Source of the DNA: Perognathus longimembris pacificus
Lineage: Eukaryota > Chordata > Mammalia > Rodentia > Heteromyidae
Assembly (NCBI RefSeq): GCF_023159225.1
Contig: NC_063166.1
Coordinates: 79,633,785 to 79,697,784, forward strand
DNA: 64,000 nucleotides
Reading direction: 5' to 3'
Both the position numbers and the translations under genes were made by a program. The notes beneath the pieces were generated by a model. The model searched no databases. It was not told the origin of the DNA and was given only the letters and a program-made list of their open reading frames with translations. Within the stretch, counting starts at the first letter, position 1, and each line of letters begins with the position of its first letter. Positions 42,821 through 53,718 of this stretch are shown piece after piece.

Positions 42821-44194
42821 AGAACTCTCCTTCCCCTCCCCCCCAAATAGGATAGAGGAAAGTATTCATTGCAATATTGTTTCTGATAGTAAACCATCAG
42901 AAGAAATTTGCAAGCTATTAAGGATAGTGGCGAACTTTAATGATCGATGTTCACACTACAGGTTAGTAAGAACAAATTAAAAATAAAAACAAAACAATGC
43001 AGGTTTGTGGGTCCCACAGTGGAAAGACAGGTGGATCTAATGTTACATGACATAAAGCTAGCCCACTGGGGTAAGAGGCATTGCTTTTTCAAAGCCTGCA
43101 GTCTAGGAATGTGGACTGGCACATTGATTCCTTTAAACTGCCGGGGGGGTCACTAGAGAGGGTGAAAGGGGGGTGATCTGAATTTGGGAATATGAAGAAG
43201 AAAAAGAGATGTCCAAGTTTCTCTTGTGAACTGTGAGCTGGGGACTCTTTCCTAATTATATACATGTTGGAGTTTTAGATTTGTTTTCAAACACCAGGGT
43301 GCTGGCAGTGTAAACTAATTTTTTCTTTTTTTTTTTTTAACTCTCCTAAAAATCATTTTGTTAAGTTAAAATTCACCTTTCATCCGAGCAGCTCATCCAC
43401 TCGGGGCTCATTCATTTCCTCCGGAAAACACAGCAGGACAGAAATGTGAGAGGAAACTTTTACACTCGCTCTGGTTTTCCCCCCAGCTTTTTAAAGTGAG
43501 GACCTTATGGATTTCTTTGACCTCCTTCCCCCCCCCCCCTCGCTCTGCACGCTGGTGACAAGGCATGGAATTTCCAGTGTGTTACCAAAGCCACAGGCTT
43601 TCTTATTCCTTTGAGCAGAAGCGGGAGCTTAAAAAGAAAAGATTTCTTAATAAGTAGCTGTTCTTTTGATATGCACATCTGGACCCTGAGTCTTATCTGC
43701 CCCATGCTAATGCTGCTTCCTGCAGATAATAATAAAGAACAACTCAAAATAACAACAACAACAACAAAAAAGGAATGAAATGTACCAGCTGTCTCAAAAA
43801 TAAGGAAGGGCCTGGCAAATAAAAGCCACTTTTTCCCCCCTAAACCTTTCGGCAGAACAAATGCTATCAACAATTGAAGTAATCATTTTAGTGGTCAATG
43901 GAGCAAGGATTTTTTTTTTTTTAAAGGGAATTAGGAAGAAAGAAGAAAAGCAAACATCAGCAGCAGACAGCCGCTGGCACATTATGTTAGGAGCTGAGAG
44001 TTTGCAACATAAACCTGAGTGCGCTGTAAATCATTTTGGGGTTTCATTGTGCTTCTGTCCAACTACATCATTTTTTTTTCTTGAAAAAAAAAAGTCCCTT
44101 TTCCTTCATTTGGCTTCCATTTAAATGCAGTAACTCTAAGGTCAAACTGAAAGGTTTTCATTCATAATTCTTTTCTGCATTATAAAACATTTGA
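42821..44194. promoter_or_regulatory. SINE-free candidate regulatory segment
   Basis: AT-richer than its flanks. 43330-44170 contains GATA-type (CTTATCTG, AGATAATAA), SOX-type (GAACAAAT, CAACAATTG) and homeodomain cores, with no SINE over 1.3 kb. No credible frame. Inference from texture. Confidence 0.4.
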
Positions 44195-44419
44195 AGGTGC
44201 CAGTGGCCTGTCATCCTAGCTACTGAGGAGGCTCATATCTGAGGATCGAGGTTCCAAGCCAGCCCAGGCAGGAAAGTTCTTAAGACTCTTATTGCTAGTT
44301 AACCACCACCAAAGAAGAAAATCCAGAAGCGGATCTGTGGAGCAAGTGCTAAAGCACTAACCCTGAGCACAAAAAAGCTCAGGCATAGAATCTAGACCCT
44401 GAGTTCAAGCCCTAGAATA

Positions 44420-44420
<1 letters not shown>
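44195..44420 (+). mobile_element. B1-Geo-type SINE
   Basis: Plus strand, ends CAAGCCCTAGAATAG and runs into (CA)n. Confidence 0.75.

Positions 44421-44461
<41 letters not shown>
44421..44461 (+). repeat. (CA)n at SINE 3' end
   Basis: Twenty CA units directly after the SINE. Confidence 0.95.
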
Positions 44462-44462
<1 letters not shown>

Positions 44463-44532
44463 ATGTGTGTACACGTTTATGTGTATATATCATATATGTT
44501 TGAAATATATATTCTATAATGCTTTTTATGCT

Positions 44533-44737
44533 TTTTTTTTTTTTTTGCCAGTCCTGGGGCTTGAACACAGGGCCTAGACACTGTCCCTGAGCTTCTTTTG
44601 CTCAAGGCTGACACTCTACTACTTAAGTCACAGTGCCCCTTCCAGCTTTTTCTGTGTATGTGGTACTGAGGAATTGAACCCTGGGCTTCAAGCATGCTAG
44701 GCAAGCGCTCTACCACTAAGCCACAGTCCCAGCCCCC
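44533..44737 (-). mobile_element. IDL-Geo-type SINE
   Basis: Minus strand with 14-base T tail; abuts a truncated B1-Geo-type copy. Confidence 0.85.
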
Positions 44738-44928
44738 TGAGCTTCTTTTGCCTAAGGACAACACTCTACCACTTGGGCCACAGCGCCAGTTCCAGCTTTT
44801 TCTGGGTAGTTTATTAGCGATAAGAATCTCTTGGAATTTCCTGCCCAGGTTGACTTCTAATGGTGATCTTCAGATCTCAACCTCTTGAGTAGCTAGGATT
44901 CCAGGCATGAGCCACTGCACCGGGCAAT
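44738..44928 (-). mobile_element. B1-Geo-type SINE, truncated
   Basis: Starts at CTGAGCTTCTTTTGCCTAAG inside the Geo-like unit and is complete through the B1 head. Confidence 0.75.
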
Positions 44929-46110
44929 AATCTTTTAATATATCCACACATTATATATTGTAGAATGGATATATTATATAGGTATATATTTCAATATATT
45001 TATAGACTATATATGCATATGTTTCAAACATACAGAAAAATACCAAGAATCACATGATCGTTAGGTCTTTTACTTCATTTCTACGTTTTCTTCATGTACA
45101 TTTTTACATGAGTTTTTATTCTGAAGTTCTTCCAAAGGAGATTTAGTTTTTTTTTTACATTTCATTTTTTTCTCTGTCACTGTTCACTGAAAGAAAACGT
45201 TGTTATGAATTATGACGGCGTTCTCCCTGGGGGGCTTCTCAGAGGAGCCTTCTTCTTGCTTGCCTGTTTCCGTTCACTGGGTGATGTATTGTAGTTAGGG
45301 TGGGACGGCAAGTATCACTTGCAGATATCACAGCTAACTTTTTCTGGGTCACTTTGTCCTTCAGAAAGGAAGCTGCATTCCTCCAGCTTGGGGTTGGGGG
45401 GGGGGGGTGGGGGGGGGGGAGCTGCAGTAGTTTGGTGGCCGGCAGTAAGTGCTATGTTAATAGACCGCCACCGAAAATGGGCGCTTTATGCAAATTGCTG
45501 GCTCCCTCGGGAGTGGAGGCCAGGGGGAGGGGAGGGGAGGGGAGGGGGGAGGGAAGGGAGGGAGGGGAGGGGACGGGGGAGGGAGGGGAAGCGCTGCCCT
45601 CCCCGGCCCTGTCCTCAGGGCAATGCAGACTGGGCCTGCGCTCTTTTTCCCGTTCTAAGCAGATAACGTTTAGGAGATGGTTCCGCATTAGCATGCGGCG
45701 GGCTTGGGAAAATGATAAAGTCCTGCTCCACTGTCATGGTAACTGCAAAAAATGGCTGGAAGGGTTTTCTTTTTTTGGGGGGGGGGGAGAGGGCCACAGG
45801 AGAAGAAAGGCCAGGGCCCCTCTCTTTCTTCTGCGTGACATCTGCTGTTTAACATAGGAAATTGTATTATGGCGGTGCGGCAGCCGGCTGGGGAGCCCCC
45901 CCTTCCCCCGCATTTCCTCTGCAGGTACTGTGTGAGGTACCCCAGGTGGAAGCGGAGAAGAGGGGGGTCCTCTCCACTCCACTCCCCCCTTCCCCAGGCT
46001 TCCTTCAAACACCCGCGGGATTTTGGTTTTCTAGAATTCAATTTCTGAAGGCAGTGAACACGGCAGAGACCATGAGCAGGGCTTTGTCTCAGTGATCTTG
46101 GTCCCTGCAT

Positions 46111-46114
<4 letters not shown>
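44929..46114. promoter_or_regulatory. SINE-free candidate regulatory segment
   Basis: 44940-45030 is very AT-rich. 45200-46080 is unique, with an octamer at 45488-45495, an inverted octamer-like ATTAGCAT near 45687 and poly-G runs (45395-45419, 45777-45787). No credible coding frame. Motif-based inference. Confidence 0.4.
45488..45495 (+). promoter_or_regulatory. POU octamer
   Basis: Perfect ATGCAAAT in the context GGGCGCTTTATGCAAATTGC. SALL4 is known to be regulated with OCT4 in pluripotent cells; the link here is inference. Confidence 0.45.

Positions 46115-46149
<35 letters not shown>
46115..46149 (+). repeat. (GT)n at SINE 3' side
   Basis: Lies immediately before a minus-strand SINE, that is at its 3' end. 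Confidence 0.95.
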
Positions 46150-46152
<3 letters not shown>

Positions 46153-46357
46153 AGGGTGTGAACTCAGGACTTGGGCTCTGTCCCTGAGTTTTTCTGCTCA
46201 AGGCTAGGGCTGTACCACTTGAGCCACAGCGCCACTTCTGGACTTTGGTGGTTAACTGGAGGGAAGTATCTCAAAGGCTGGCTTTGAACCTCCGTCCTCA
46301 GCTCTCAGCGTCCCGAGTAGCTAGGATGACAGGCGTGAGCCACCAGCACGGTGCCTT
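46150..46357 (-). mobile_element. B1-Geo-type SINE
   Basis: Complete minus-strand copy; (CA)n on its own strand at the 3' end. Confidence 0.8.
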
Positions 46358-46785
46358 TGCACAACTTTCTAGTGATGACACCAGTCACTTGTGATGCTCA
46401 AAGGAATCCAGAGCACACTCACATGGTTAGATTAACCGGCCTTTAAGGAGGGGTGGATGAATGCTGTGGTCTGCCAAAATGGAGGGGGGGACTGGGGGGG
46501 GAGGATGGAGGAACAATGGAAGGAGTGACATTGATCAAGATGTGGTGTAGTCGGCTGTTTGAATTGAAACCTACAAATACTTCAAGACAATAAAAGTAAA
46601 AACAATACATTTTTTAAATACTTCAAGCCAATAAAGGTAAACACAATAAAAGTGAAAAACAAATCTGCCTTTAGGCGAATTTCACCGTGGGTCCATTCCT
46701 CTTATGCAGATGGACCACTGCATGCAAAGCCTTGTCTCGCCTGAATGTTTTTATGAGGAAATAGACATGCAGTGACTATTTATTT
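46358..46785. other. Unique DNA, no gene seen
   Basis: A diverged duplication of about 25 bases (CAATAAAAGTAAAAACAATA type) is seen around 46570-46665. Confidence 0.45.
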
Positions 46786-46788
46786 ATT

Positions 46789-46940
46789 TTCACCAGTCCT
46801 GGAGCTTGAACTCAGGGCCTGGGCACTGTCCCTGAGCTTCTTAGTTCCGGTTTTTTCTGTTCATGTGGGACTGAGGAATCAAACCTGGGCTTCATGCATG
46901 CTAGGCAAGCGCTATACCACCAAGCCACACTCCCAGCCCC
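46789..46940 (-). mobile_element. IDL-Geo-type SINE with internal deletion
   Basis: About 45 bases around the right-unit A box are missing. Confidence 0.78.
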
Positions 46941-47021
46941 TGTCAAATGTTTTACACTGCACTTCCTCCCATGTCAGCTAGTCTACCAAGATCACCTGGA
47001 GAAGGAAGGTTAAAGATGGGT

Positions 47022-47213
47022 TAGGGGCTGGGGATATAGCCTAGTGGTAAGACTGCCTGCCTCGGATACACGAGGCCCTAGGTTCGATTCCCCAGCACCA
47101 CATATACAGAAAATGGCCAGAAGCGGCGCTGTGGCTCAAGTGGCAGAGTGCTAGCCTTGAGCGGGAAGAAGCCAGGGACAGTGCTCAGGCCCTGAGTTCA
47201 AGGCCCAGGACTA
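47022..47213 (+). mobile_element. IDL-Geo-type SINE
   Basis: Near-consensus plus-strand copy whose end reads CCCAGGACTAGGGGG instead of GGACTGGC plus poly-A. Confidence 0.85.
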
Positions 47214-48062
47214 GGGGGGGGGACTGAGCACCCAGCTTTCAGTGCACCCCACTTTCCGGGTTCCCAGTGGTGGGTGTGGAGTCTGTCTTTAGTAGCAATG
47301 GGCCTGCTAGGGCTGCAGAAGCCAACAAAAAAAAGGGTCAGAACTGCTTTAACCAGAGGAAAATCATAATATATCCGTTAGCAACATGCCCAGGTTTTGT
47401 GCTACCGGCTGCGGTGATTTCTCAGACAGCTGGGGGGGGGGTGTTGGAGGGAGTTTGCCTGGGGGGACAAAAGGGGGCAAGAAAAAAGTGGGTTGAACCC
47501 TCCCTAAGCACTGAAGAGTCCCTCCTCGTTTAGCATGAGAAATGGTCTGCTTGTTAATCCTCCGGACAGCTCTGGAGGGAAGTGTTATTCACTCATAATG
47601 GGGTGGGTGGGACTAGATGATTGGCAGCTGCCCTCCGAGTTTCCCAGATACTCACCTGCCAATGAGTATCCGCTCATTTCAGTTTTCTGATTCCTCGCCC
47701 ACTACCCCCCCCCACCCCCCCCACCAGGCTTCCCTCCCATCTGCATAATCTTTGTCCCAAAGCTTGAGTTTTACATTTGCAATTCTAGATTTTTCTTTAC
47801 ACTGTGTTTCCGGTGGCCCACGGCTGGTGATATTTTTTTTAAAAAAAACCATTTGTTACACATCACATGAGAAATGGTGGTGGGCTATTTCCTGGGGATG
47901 GGTGAGCGTTCCTTCTTGGCAGTGGAAGATTCTGGAAGGCATAACTTAGTAAGCGGATTACGCCCTCCCTAGACCTTTGCATTCAAATGACCTCTTCTCC
48001 ACTCATCCTCAGAGGATGTTTCGGGGTCTGAACTACTTCCTGCTAGTTCTTTCATAAAACCC
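47214..48062. promoter_or_regulatory. SINE-free candidate regulatory segment
   Basis: Unique sequence, with POU-like CTTTGCATTCAAATGACC at about 47978-47995 and homeodomain cores. A frame of 88 codons at 47267-47533 has no recognised domain. Inference from texture. Confidence 0.35.
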
Positions 48063-48290
48063 CAAGCGGGGCACTGGGGGCTCCGCCTGTAATCCTAGCT
48101 ACTTAGAGACTGCGATGGAAGGATGGAGATTTGAAGCCAGCTTGGGCAGGAAGCACTGTGAGACTCTAACGCCAATGATCCGCCGGAAAGCTGGACGTGG
48201 AGCTGTGGCTCTAGTGGCAGAGCGCTAGCCTTGAGCACAAAAGCTCAGGGACAGTGCCCAGGCCCCGAGTTCAAGTCCCAGTACTTACCC
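48063..48290 (+). mobile_element. B1-Geo-type SINE
   Basis: Plus strand, complete, ending CAAGTCCCAGTAC before a C10-A7 tract. Confidence 0.75.
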
Positions 48291-48679
48291 CCTCCCCCCC
48301 CCCAAAAAAAGAGAAGGAAATTAGTCCCAGACTCAGGTATGCATCATAATGACCTGAGGAGTTTGTTTCTGATTTATAGAATCATCTAGAAATCAGATAG
48401 CTTGCAGCGTTGAGCTGGGCCCGCGCTGATCTTCAATGAATCCAACCTGCTTGCTCTGCCGAAGCCATGAGACAGCTCGTGAGAAGAGCCGAGTTCTCAG
48501 TGTTGGTGCTCTTGCTCTTCAGACACCTGCTTTTTGGGGTGGGGGTGGGGGACTAGTACTGAGGCTGGCAGGCATCCGTGCATGACACCCCCAAACTGTG
48601 ATTTTGTTGTTGTTTAATTCTCCAGGATCATTACAGCATTGGTTTTTTTTTTTTGGGGGGGGGGGTATTTGTTTATTTT

Positions 48680-48888
48680 TTGTGCCAATCCTAGAACTTG
48701 AACTCAGGGCCTGGGCACTGTCCCTGAGGGTTTTTGCTCAAGGCTGGTGTTCTAGCACTGGAGCCAATTTTGATTTCTTTGTGGTTAATTGGAGATGAGA
48801 GTTTCATTACCTGTGCTGGCTCTGAGCCATGACCCTCATCTTCCTGGGTGGCTGGAATTACAGGTGTGAGCCACTGGCACCCAGCTGA
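48680..48888 (-). mobile_element. B1-Geo-type SINE
   Basis: Minus strand, preceded by a T12-G11 tract at 48643-48665. Confidence 0.75.
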
Positions 48889-49625
48889 CATTTTAGTTTT
48901 TGAAGGTTTAGCGAGGCTAAAGAAGGGAGAAACGGGAGGAACAAGAGGGAGAAACGTCCCTTGCTCTGAATGAAGGAAATGGAACGAGACTCCAGTCATT
49001 TGCTATTGTAATACCCTGAAAAAGCCAACGCTCAGACTGGAAACGCTGCAGTCTTTCCTATAACTACCTAGCACAAATGTTCTTCTGCAAAGATCAACGT
49101 GACAGGTGTTCAGCGGGCTTGCCCGGGCCGGGCTGAGCGGGCGCTGGGGTTTGGGGGACCGGGGAGGCTGCCCCTCCTGGCCTGGGCGGTGTTGCCCAGG
49201 ACGCTCGCTGTGATCTGGTGACAGCTCAGTAGCCACCGAGGGGCAGCAGCTGGGCCTGGCAGAGAAAGGAAGGCCAGATGCCCGCCATTGTGTGGGGAGG
49301 AGAAAGGGGGCCGCCTGGAGGCCGAGGGGCAGGGCCCCCAGCCCGCCACTGTCCCAGAGGCCCCAACATCCTCCACCTGGCACCCACAAAGAAAACACCC
49401 TGTGCCTGGTCCCCTGGGAAGCCACTGTCCCCTGCGGCCTGCTCTCCTGGGAGCAGGGCAGCAAGAAAACTGCCGGGGAAAATGGCTCACAGCCTTAGCC
49501 CAGAAATTCTGGTTCCGGGGTCCTTCCTCCAGGGATGGGCGGATGGAGCCGGAAATGGCACCATGCCAAGGGTCCGGCCATCAGGGAAGCACAAAACCCA
49601 ATCCAGTGGGAAATGAGCATTTCAA
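48889..49625. other. Unique GC-rich DNA, no gene seen
   Basis: Overlapping frames on both strands up to 153 codons without any domain. Confidence 0.45.
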
Positions 49626-49810
49626 GTCAGGTGCGGCTCCCCAGGAAGCTGAGCTGTGAGGATTGTGGTTCAAAGCCAGGCCTGGCAGAAAAATTGGGCC
49701 TCTCTTATCTCCAATTAGGCCGCGAGAGCTGGAAGTGGCGCTGTGGCTCAGATGGTGGAGCCCCAGCCTCGAGTGAAAAAGCCAAGCAAGAGTGCAGTCA
49801 GCCCGAACTG
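49626..49810 (+). mobile_element. B1-Geo-type SINE
   Basis: Plus strand, head shortened, Geo-like end eroded. Confidence 0.65.
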
Positions 49811-49837
49811 GAGCCAAACGCTGCGGTCCTCCGTGGC

Positions 49838-50010
49838 TGAGGAACCAGTAGCGCATGCCTGTAATCCCAACCACTCAGTAGGGCAAGATCTGGAGGATCC
49901 CAGTTCAAAGCCAATCCAAGCAGGAAAGCCCCTGAGATTTCATCTCCGCAATCACCAGCCAAAGGTCAGGTTGGAGGCACGGCTCAAGTGGTAGACCACC
50001 AGCTCAACTA
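49838..50010 (+). mobile_element. B1-Geo-type SINE, truncated
   Basis: GTAGCGCATGCCTGTAATCC head to GGCACGGCTCAAGTGGTAGA, ending within the Geo-like unit. Confidence 0.65.
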
Positions 50011-50567
50011 TGTTTTTTGCCTTTTGGAAGAGAGTCACTAGAATGTTCCCCGCGCTGTGGCTGACTTTAAGGACAGACTTCCCCAGCGGCTGCCGGAGTC
50101 TCTGCAGCCTCCAGGGGCTGTTGGGGGGGGCGGGGGCGGAGGACTGTGGTCGCTGCCCCGGTGCCACCCAGGGAGGGGCGAGGAAGTGAAGGGCTAGCAG
50201 AGGCCCTGAGGTCTCCTTTCCCTTCTCGATTTATTCCAGAGCTCGCGCCTTGGGGAAGGAGGGGGTGGGCGACGGAATTAAACGCACATGCGCTCGATCC
50301 ATGCAGCTTTCCTTCCCAGAGCTGAGCCGCCACATCTGGTTTGAATGACTCTTCCCCAGGGCCCGGCAGCTCCCGCGCGGCCCCGCCGGGGTGTCCACCG
50401 ACGGGCGTTCCGGTTCCCTACCAAGAATCACGGTGCCAAGGCCAGCCCGGGCAGAGGCGTTCCGGAGACTTCATCTCAAGGGGAGAAGCCGAGCGTGGGG
50501 ACGCGTGCCTGGCGTCACGGGTGCCCAAGGGCTGGGGTGGCGGCGGAGGCTCCAGGGGGGACCTCGA
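50011..50567. other. GC-rich DNA with SINE scraps, no gene seen
   Basis: A B1-like scrap may lie at 50425-50480. CpG-dense at 50360-50540. Confidence 0.45.
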
Positions 50568-50692
50568 GCTTGCTCAGCTGGTGCTCTACCAACGGAGCCA
50601 TGTCGCCGGATAGGCTTTTTGCTCGTTGTCTTGGAGATGGAGACGAACGTCCTGATGGCCTCGGACGTCGGCCCTCCAGATCTCAGCGGGTT
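50568..50692 (-). mobile_element. B1-Geo-type SINE, old fragment
   Basis: AGCTGGTGCTCTACCAACGG and GTCTTGGAGATGGAGACG, with a strongly diverged head. Confidence 0.45.
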
Positions 50693-50739
50693 GGACAGAG
50701 CTCAGCTCACCGTGGGGATTTAAAAAAACTGAATTTATT

Positions 50740-50939
50740 TATTTATTTGCCAGTCCTGGGCCTTGAACTCAGGGCCTGAGCACCGTCCCTGGCTTCTTCT
50801 TGCTCAAGGCTAGCACTCTGCCACTTGAGCCACAGCGCCACTTCTGGCTGTTTTCTGTATATGTGGTGCTGGGGAATCGAACCCTGGGCTTCATGTATAT
50901 GAGGTGAGCACTCTTGCCACTACGCCATATCCCCAGCCC
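50740..50939 (-). mobile_element. IDL-Geo-type SINE with 17-bp target-site duplication
   Basis: Near-consensus. Perfect duplication of AAAAAACTGAATTTATT (50723-50739 and 50940-50956), an L1-type target. One of the youngest-looking copies in the window. Confidence 0.92.
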
Positions 50940-50956
50940 AAAAAACTGAATTTATT

Positions 50957-51888
50957 GTCAGCGAGAGTTCTCCTGCATTTCAATGTTCAGGCCAAAGAGT
51001 GTGTGTGTGTGTGTGTGTGTGTGCACGCGCGCGTGTGTGTTTCCTCCTCTCTCTAAGCAAATGAGATTAAATATTTAAATCTTAAGTGTCGTTTACCCAA
51101 CATTTCCCATTTTATGCTGGGGCTGTTGTTGAAGAGCCAAGTTTCCTCTTGTTTCTTAACGTGGTAATTGCCAAGTGGATGGCTAGGTTGTAATTTTGCC
51201 GCTCTGTAAATTACATCACTTCAGCAGTGAAGCCCCGCGAACAGTGCTCATTTCCTTCCCTGCCTTGCAGGTCGATTCCTTTGGAGAAGAACTGCAGAGC
51301 GGACTCCGGTGTGGATGCTCTGCATGTCGACCCCCTAGGGAAGAGCAGAGCGAAGCGCGCGGCGCCGGCTCGCATTCGCCAGTGCTCCTTGTTTCAAGTG
51401 GTGGTGACGCGGAGACACGTGGGAATACAAGGGGCTGCGGCCGGAGGGGGGGTGGCGTGTGCGGGGTCCGGGAGGAGGGGGATGGCGTGTGCGGGGCTGG
51501 GGGGAGAGGCTGGGCAGTGTGGATGTGGACATGGACCGGAAGCTTAGCTTCGTTGCTATTCCTGGCATTGCGCAGGCGCCCGAGCCCCCTCCCCGCGGGC
51601 TTCCGCAGGACCTGCGTTTATTTGCTTTTCATTAGGAGCTGCCTAGGTGGTCTGGCTGCGATTCCCGCCCCCCCCCCGCCCCCCCCACGCTACTGGCCCA
51701 CAGTGTCCAGGTACAGGCAGGGCAGGAAGGGGGCGTCTGGCCCGGCACTGTGTGTGCGTCTGTGGAGCTCTTTGTCCACTACACTGCACAGGTGTTAGTC
51801 CTGCACACACGTCCACACGTGCAAACACAACGAATGAATGAATGAATGAATACATAAATATATATAAAACTTAGAAGACTGAGCTAGT
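50957..51888. promoter_or_regulatory. SINE-free candidate regulatory segment
   Basis: (GT)n at 51000-51040, then unique sequence. A NRF1-type TGCGCAGGCGC lies at 51569-51579 and a forkhead-like GTTTATTTGC at about 51615. No credible coding frame. Could hold a non-coding promoter; inference. Confidence 0.35.
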
Positions 51889-51891
51889 GTG

Positions 51892-51928
<37 letters not shown>
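51889..51928 (+). repeat. (GT)n at SINE 3' side
   Basis: Lies at the 3' side of the minus-strand SINE starting at 51930. Confidence 0.95.
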
Positions 51929-51929
51929 A

Positions 51930-52244
51930 CCCAACCCTGGATCTTGAACTTGGCTTAGGGGCTGTCCTTGGTGTTTTTCGCTCATGGCTGGTACTCTACC
52001 ACTTGAGCCACAGCTCAGCTTCTGGCTTTTTTGTTGCTGTTGTTCTGGGGATGGAATCCAGGACATTTCACTTGCTAGGCAAGTGTTTTGCCACTGAGCT
52101 GCATCCCAGTCTAACGTCTGGCTTTTTGATGGTTAATTAGAGATAAGAGTCTTCGAGACTTTCCTACCCAGGCTGCTTTGAACCAGCCTCAGATCTCAAC
52201 GCCCTGTGTAGCTAGGATTACACGCGTGAGCCACCAGTGCCCAG
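51930..52244 (-). mobile_element. B1-Geo-type SINE, host of a monomeric ID insertion
   Basis: Geo-like unit at 51930-52031; linker and B1 head at 52117-52244. The gap is filled by an ID element. Confidence 0.85.
52032..52116 (-). mobile_element. Monomeric ID SINE nested in a B1-Geo-type SINE
   Basis: Minus strand gives an ID monomer (GCAGCTCAGTGGCAAAACAC, then GGATTCCATCCCCAG). It is flanked by a perfect 11-bp duplication TCTGGCTTTTT (52021-52031 and 52117-52127). Confidence 0.88.
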
Positions 52245-52384
52245 CAATGCTTTTTTTTTTTTTATAATTTTGTTTTAAATCTTTTCTGATTTCTAAAAAG
52301 GAATGCCTTGGATTGGAATAAAGCTAAACATGAAAGAAATCTCTTCTGTGGAAAGGCAAGCTCTCTCATGGCCTTACTCCAACC

Positions 52385-52975
52385 TTCTATCCACCTCTCC
52401 ATCCACCCATCCACCTACTCATCCATCTATCCATCCACCCATCCACCATCCATCCATCCATCCATCCATCCACCTATCCATCCACCCCTCCAACCATCCA
52501 TCCACCTATTCATCCATCCATCCATCCACCCATCCATCCAACTATCCACCCAGCCCTCCATCCACCCATCCACCTACTCATCCATCTATCCATCCACCCA
52601 CCCACCATCCATCCATCCATCCATCCATCCACCTATCCATCCACCCCTCCAACCATCCATCCACCTATTCATCCATCCATCCATCCATCCACCCATCCAT
52701 CCAACTATCCACCCAGCCCTCCATCCACCCATCCACCTACACATCCATCCACCCATCCACCCACCCATCCACCCACCCATCCATCCATCCATCCATTCAC
52801 CCAGCCATCTACCCATTAATCTACTCATCCATCCATCTATCTATCCAGCCATCCATATCCATCTACTCACCCATCCATCCATATGTCTATCTACTCATCC
52901 ATCCATCCATCTGTCCACCCATCCATCCATCTACCCATCTACACCCATCTACCTACCCATTCATTTACCCATCCA
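52385..52975 (+). repeat. (CATC)n array with higher-order repeat of about 160 bp
   Basis: CATC/ATCC units. The mark CCACCTACTC recurs at 52411 and 52570, and a variant at 52733, spacing 159 and 163. The long Ser/His/Pro/Ile frames over it are repeat artefacts. Confidence 0.92.
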
Positions 52976-53489
52976 TTGGAAAGTATTTTATTGCGTGCTC
53001 TTTATGCACAGGGCACAGTGCTCACTCAAAGATTCCACAGAACCAAGCAAATGGAATAAGAAAGTCCACCCGAAGCTGTTCTCTGCAGGCTGCTGGGCCG
53101 CAGGCTGGTCTGTGTCTGGCAGGCTGTCCCCAGATGTCCCTGGTGGCCCAGATAGTACCAGTGGGAATATGACACCGCTCATTCTGTGTGATTTTCTGCA
53201 GTCTATATGTACTTTTTTTTTTCCTCTTTCAGTAATGGAGCCAGGCTTATTTTTCTAACACGGCCTCTTTTTGCCTACTAATATACCCAAGTTGCTTTTC
53301 CAGGGCCCAATGGCACATGGGCAAGACCCTGGCCTTTGGATTCAGCTAGAGCTGGGTTCAATCCCGACCCTGCCTTTTCTCTAGCTGTGTGGTCTTTAGC
53401 AACATCCCTGGCTCTGTGTGCCTTATGTGTTCATCCATAAAATGGGAGAAGCTCATGCCCCACATGCCGGGGCTGTGACTAGATTCAAA
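52976..53489. other. Unique DNA, no gene seen
   Basis: 53290-53480 resembles an old interspersed repeat (GCTGGGTTCAATCCCGACCC, CTAGCTGTGTGGTCTT; the pattern of a MIR-type tRNA SINE) but I am not certain. Confidence 0.4.
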
Positions 53490-53695
53490 AGGTGGCTCAC
53501 GCCTGTCATGCCAGCTACTGTGGAGCCTGAGATCGAAGGATAAAGGTTTGAAACCAACCTGAGCAGGAACGTCCATGAGACTTTCCTCTCTAATTACCCT
53601 ACAGAAAGGCTGCAGGTAGAGGGGTGGCTCAAGTGGGACAAAAGCTAAGCAAGAACCCAAAGTCCTGAGTTCAAGTCTCAGTATTGGCACGCAGA
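53490..53695 (+). mobile_element. B1-Geo-type SINE
   Basis: Plus strand, Geo-like unit shortened; followed by CA-rich tract 53690-53718. Confidence 0.7.
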
Positions 53696-53718
53696 CACGC
53701 ACGCACACACACACACAG

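Noticed and set aside
49003..49659. Overlapping frames of 112 to 153 codons on both strands
   Set aside because: Mutually overlapping, GC-driven, no domain, no splice signals that stand out.
51268..51275. Splice acceptor-like CTGCCTTGCAG at about 51261-51271
   Set aside because: No polypyrimidine tract of useful length, no open frame of interest and no matching donor context.
52303..53258. Two overlapping frames of 289 and 316 codons
   Set aside because: Translation of the (CATC)n array. Two frames open at once show that it is repeat geometry.
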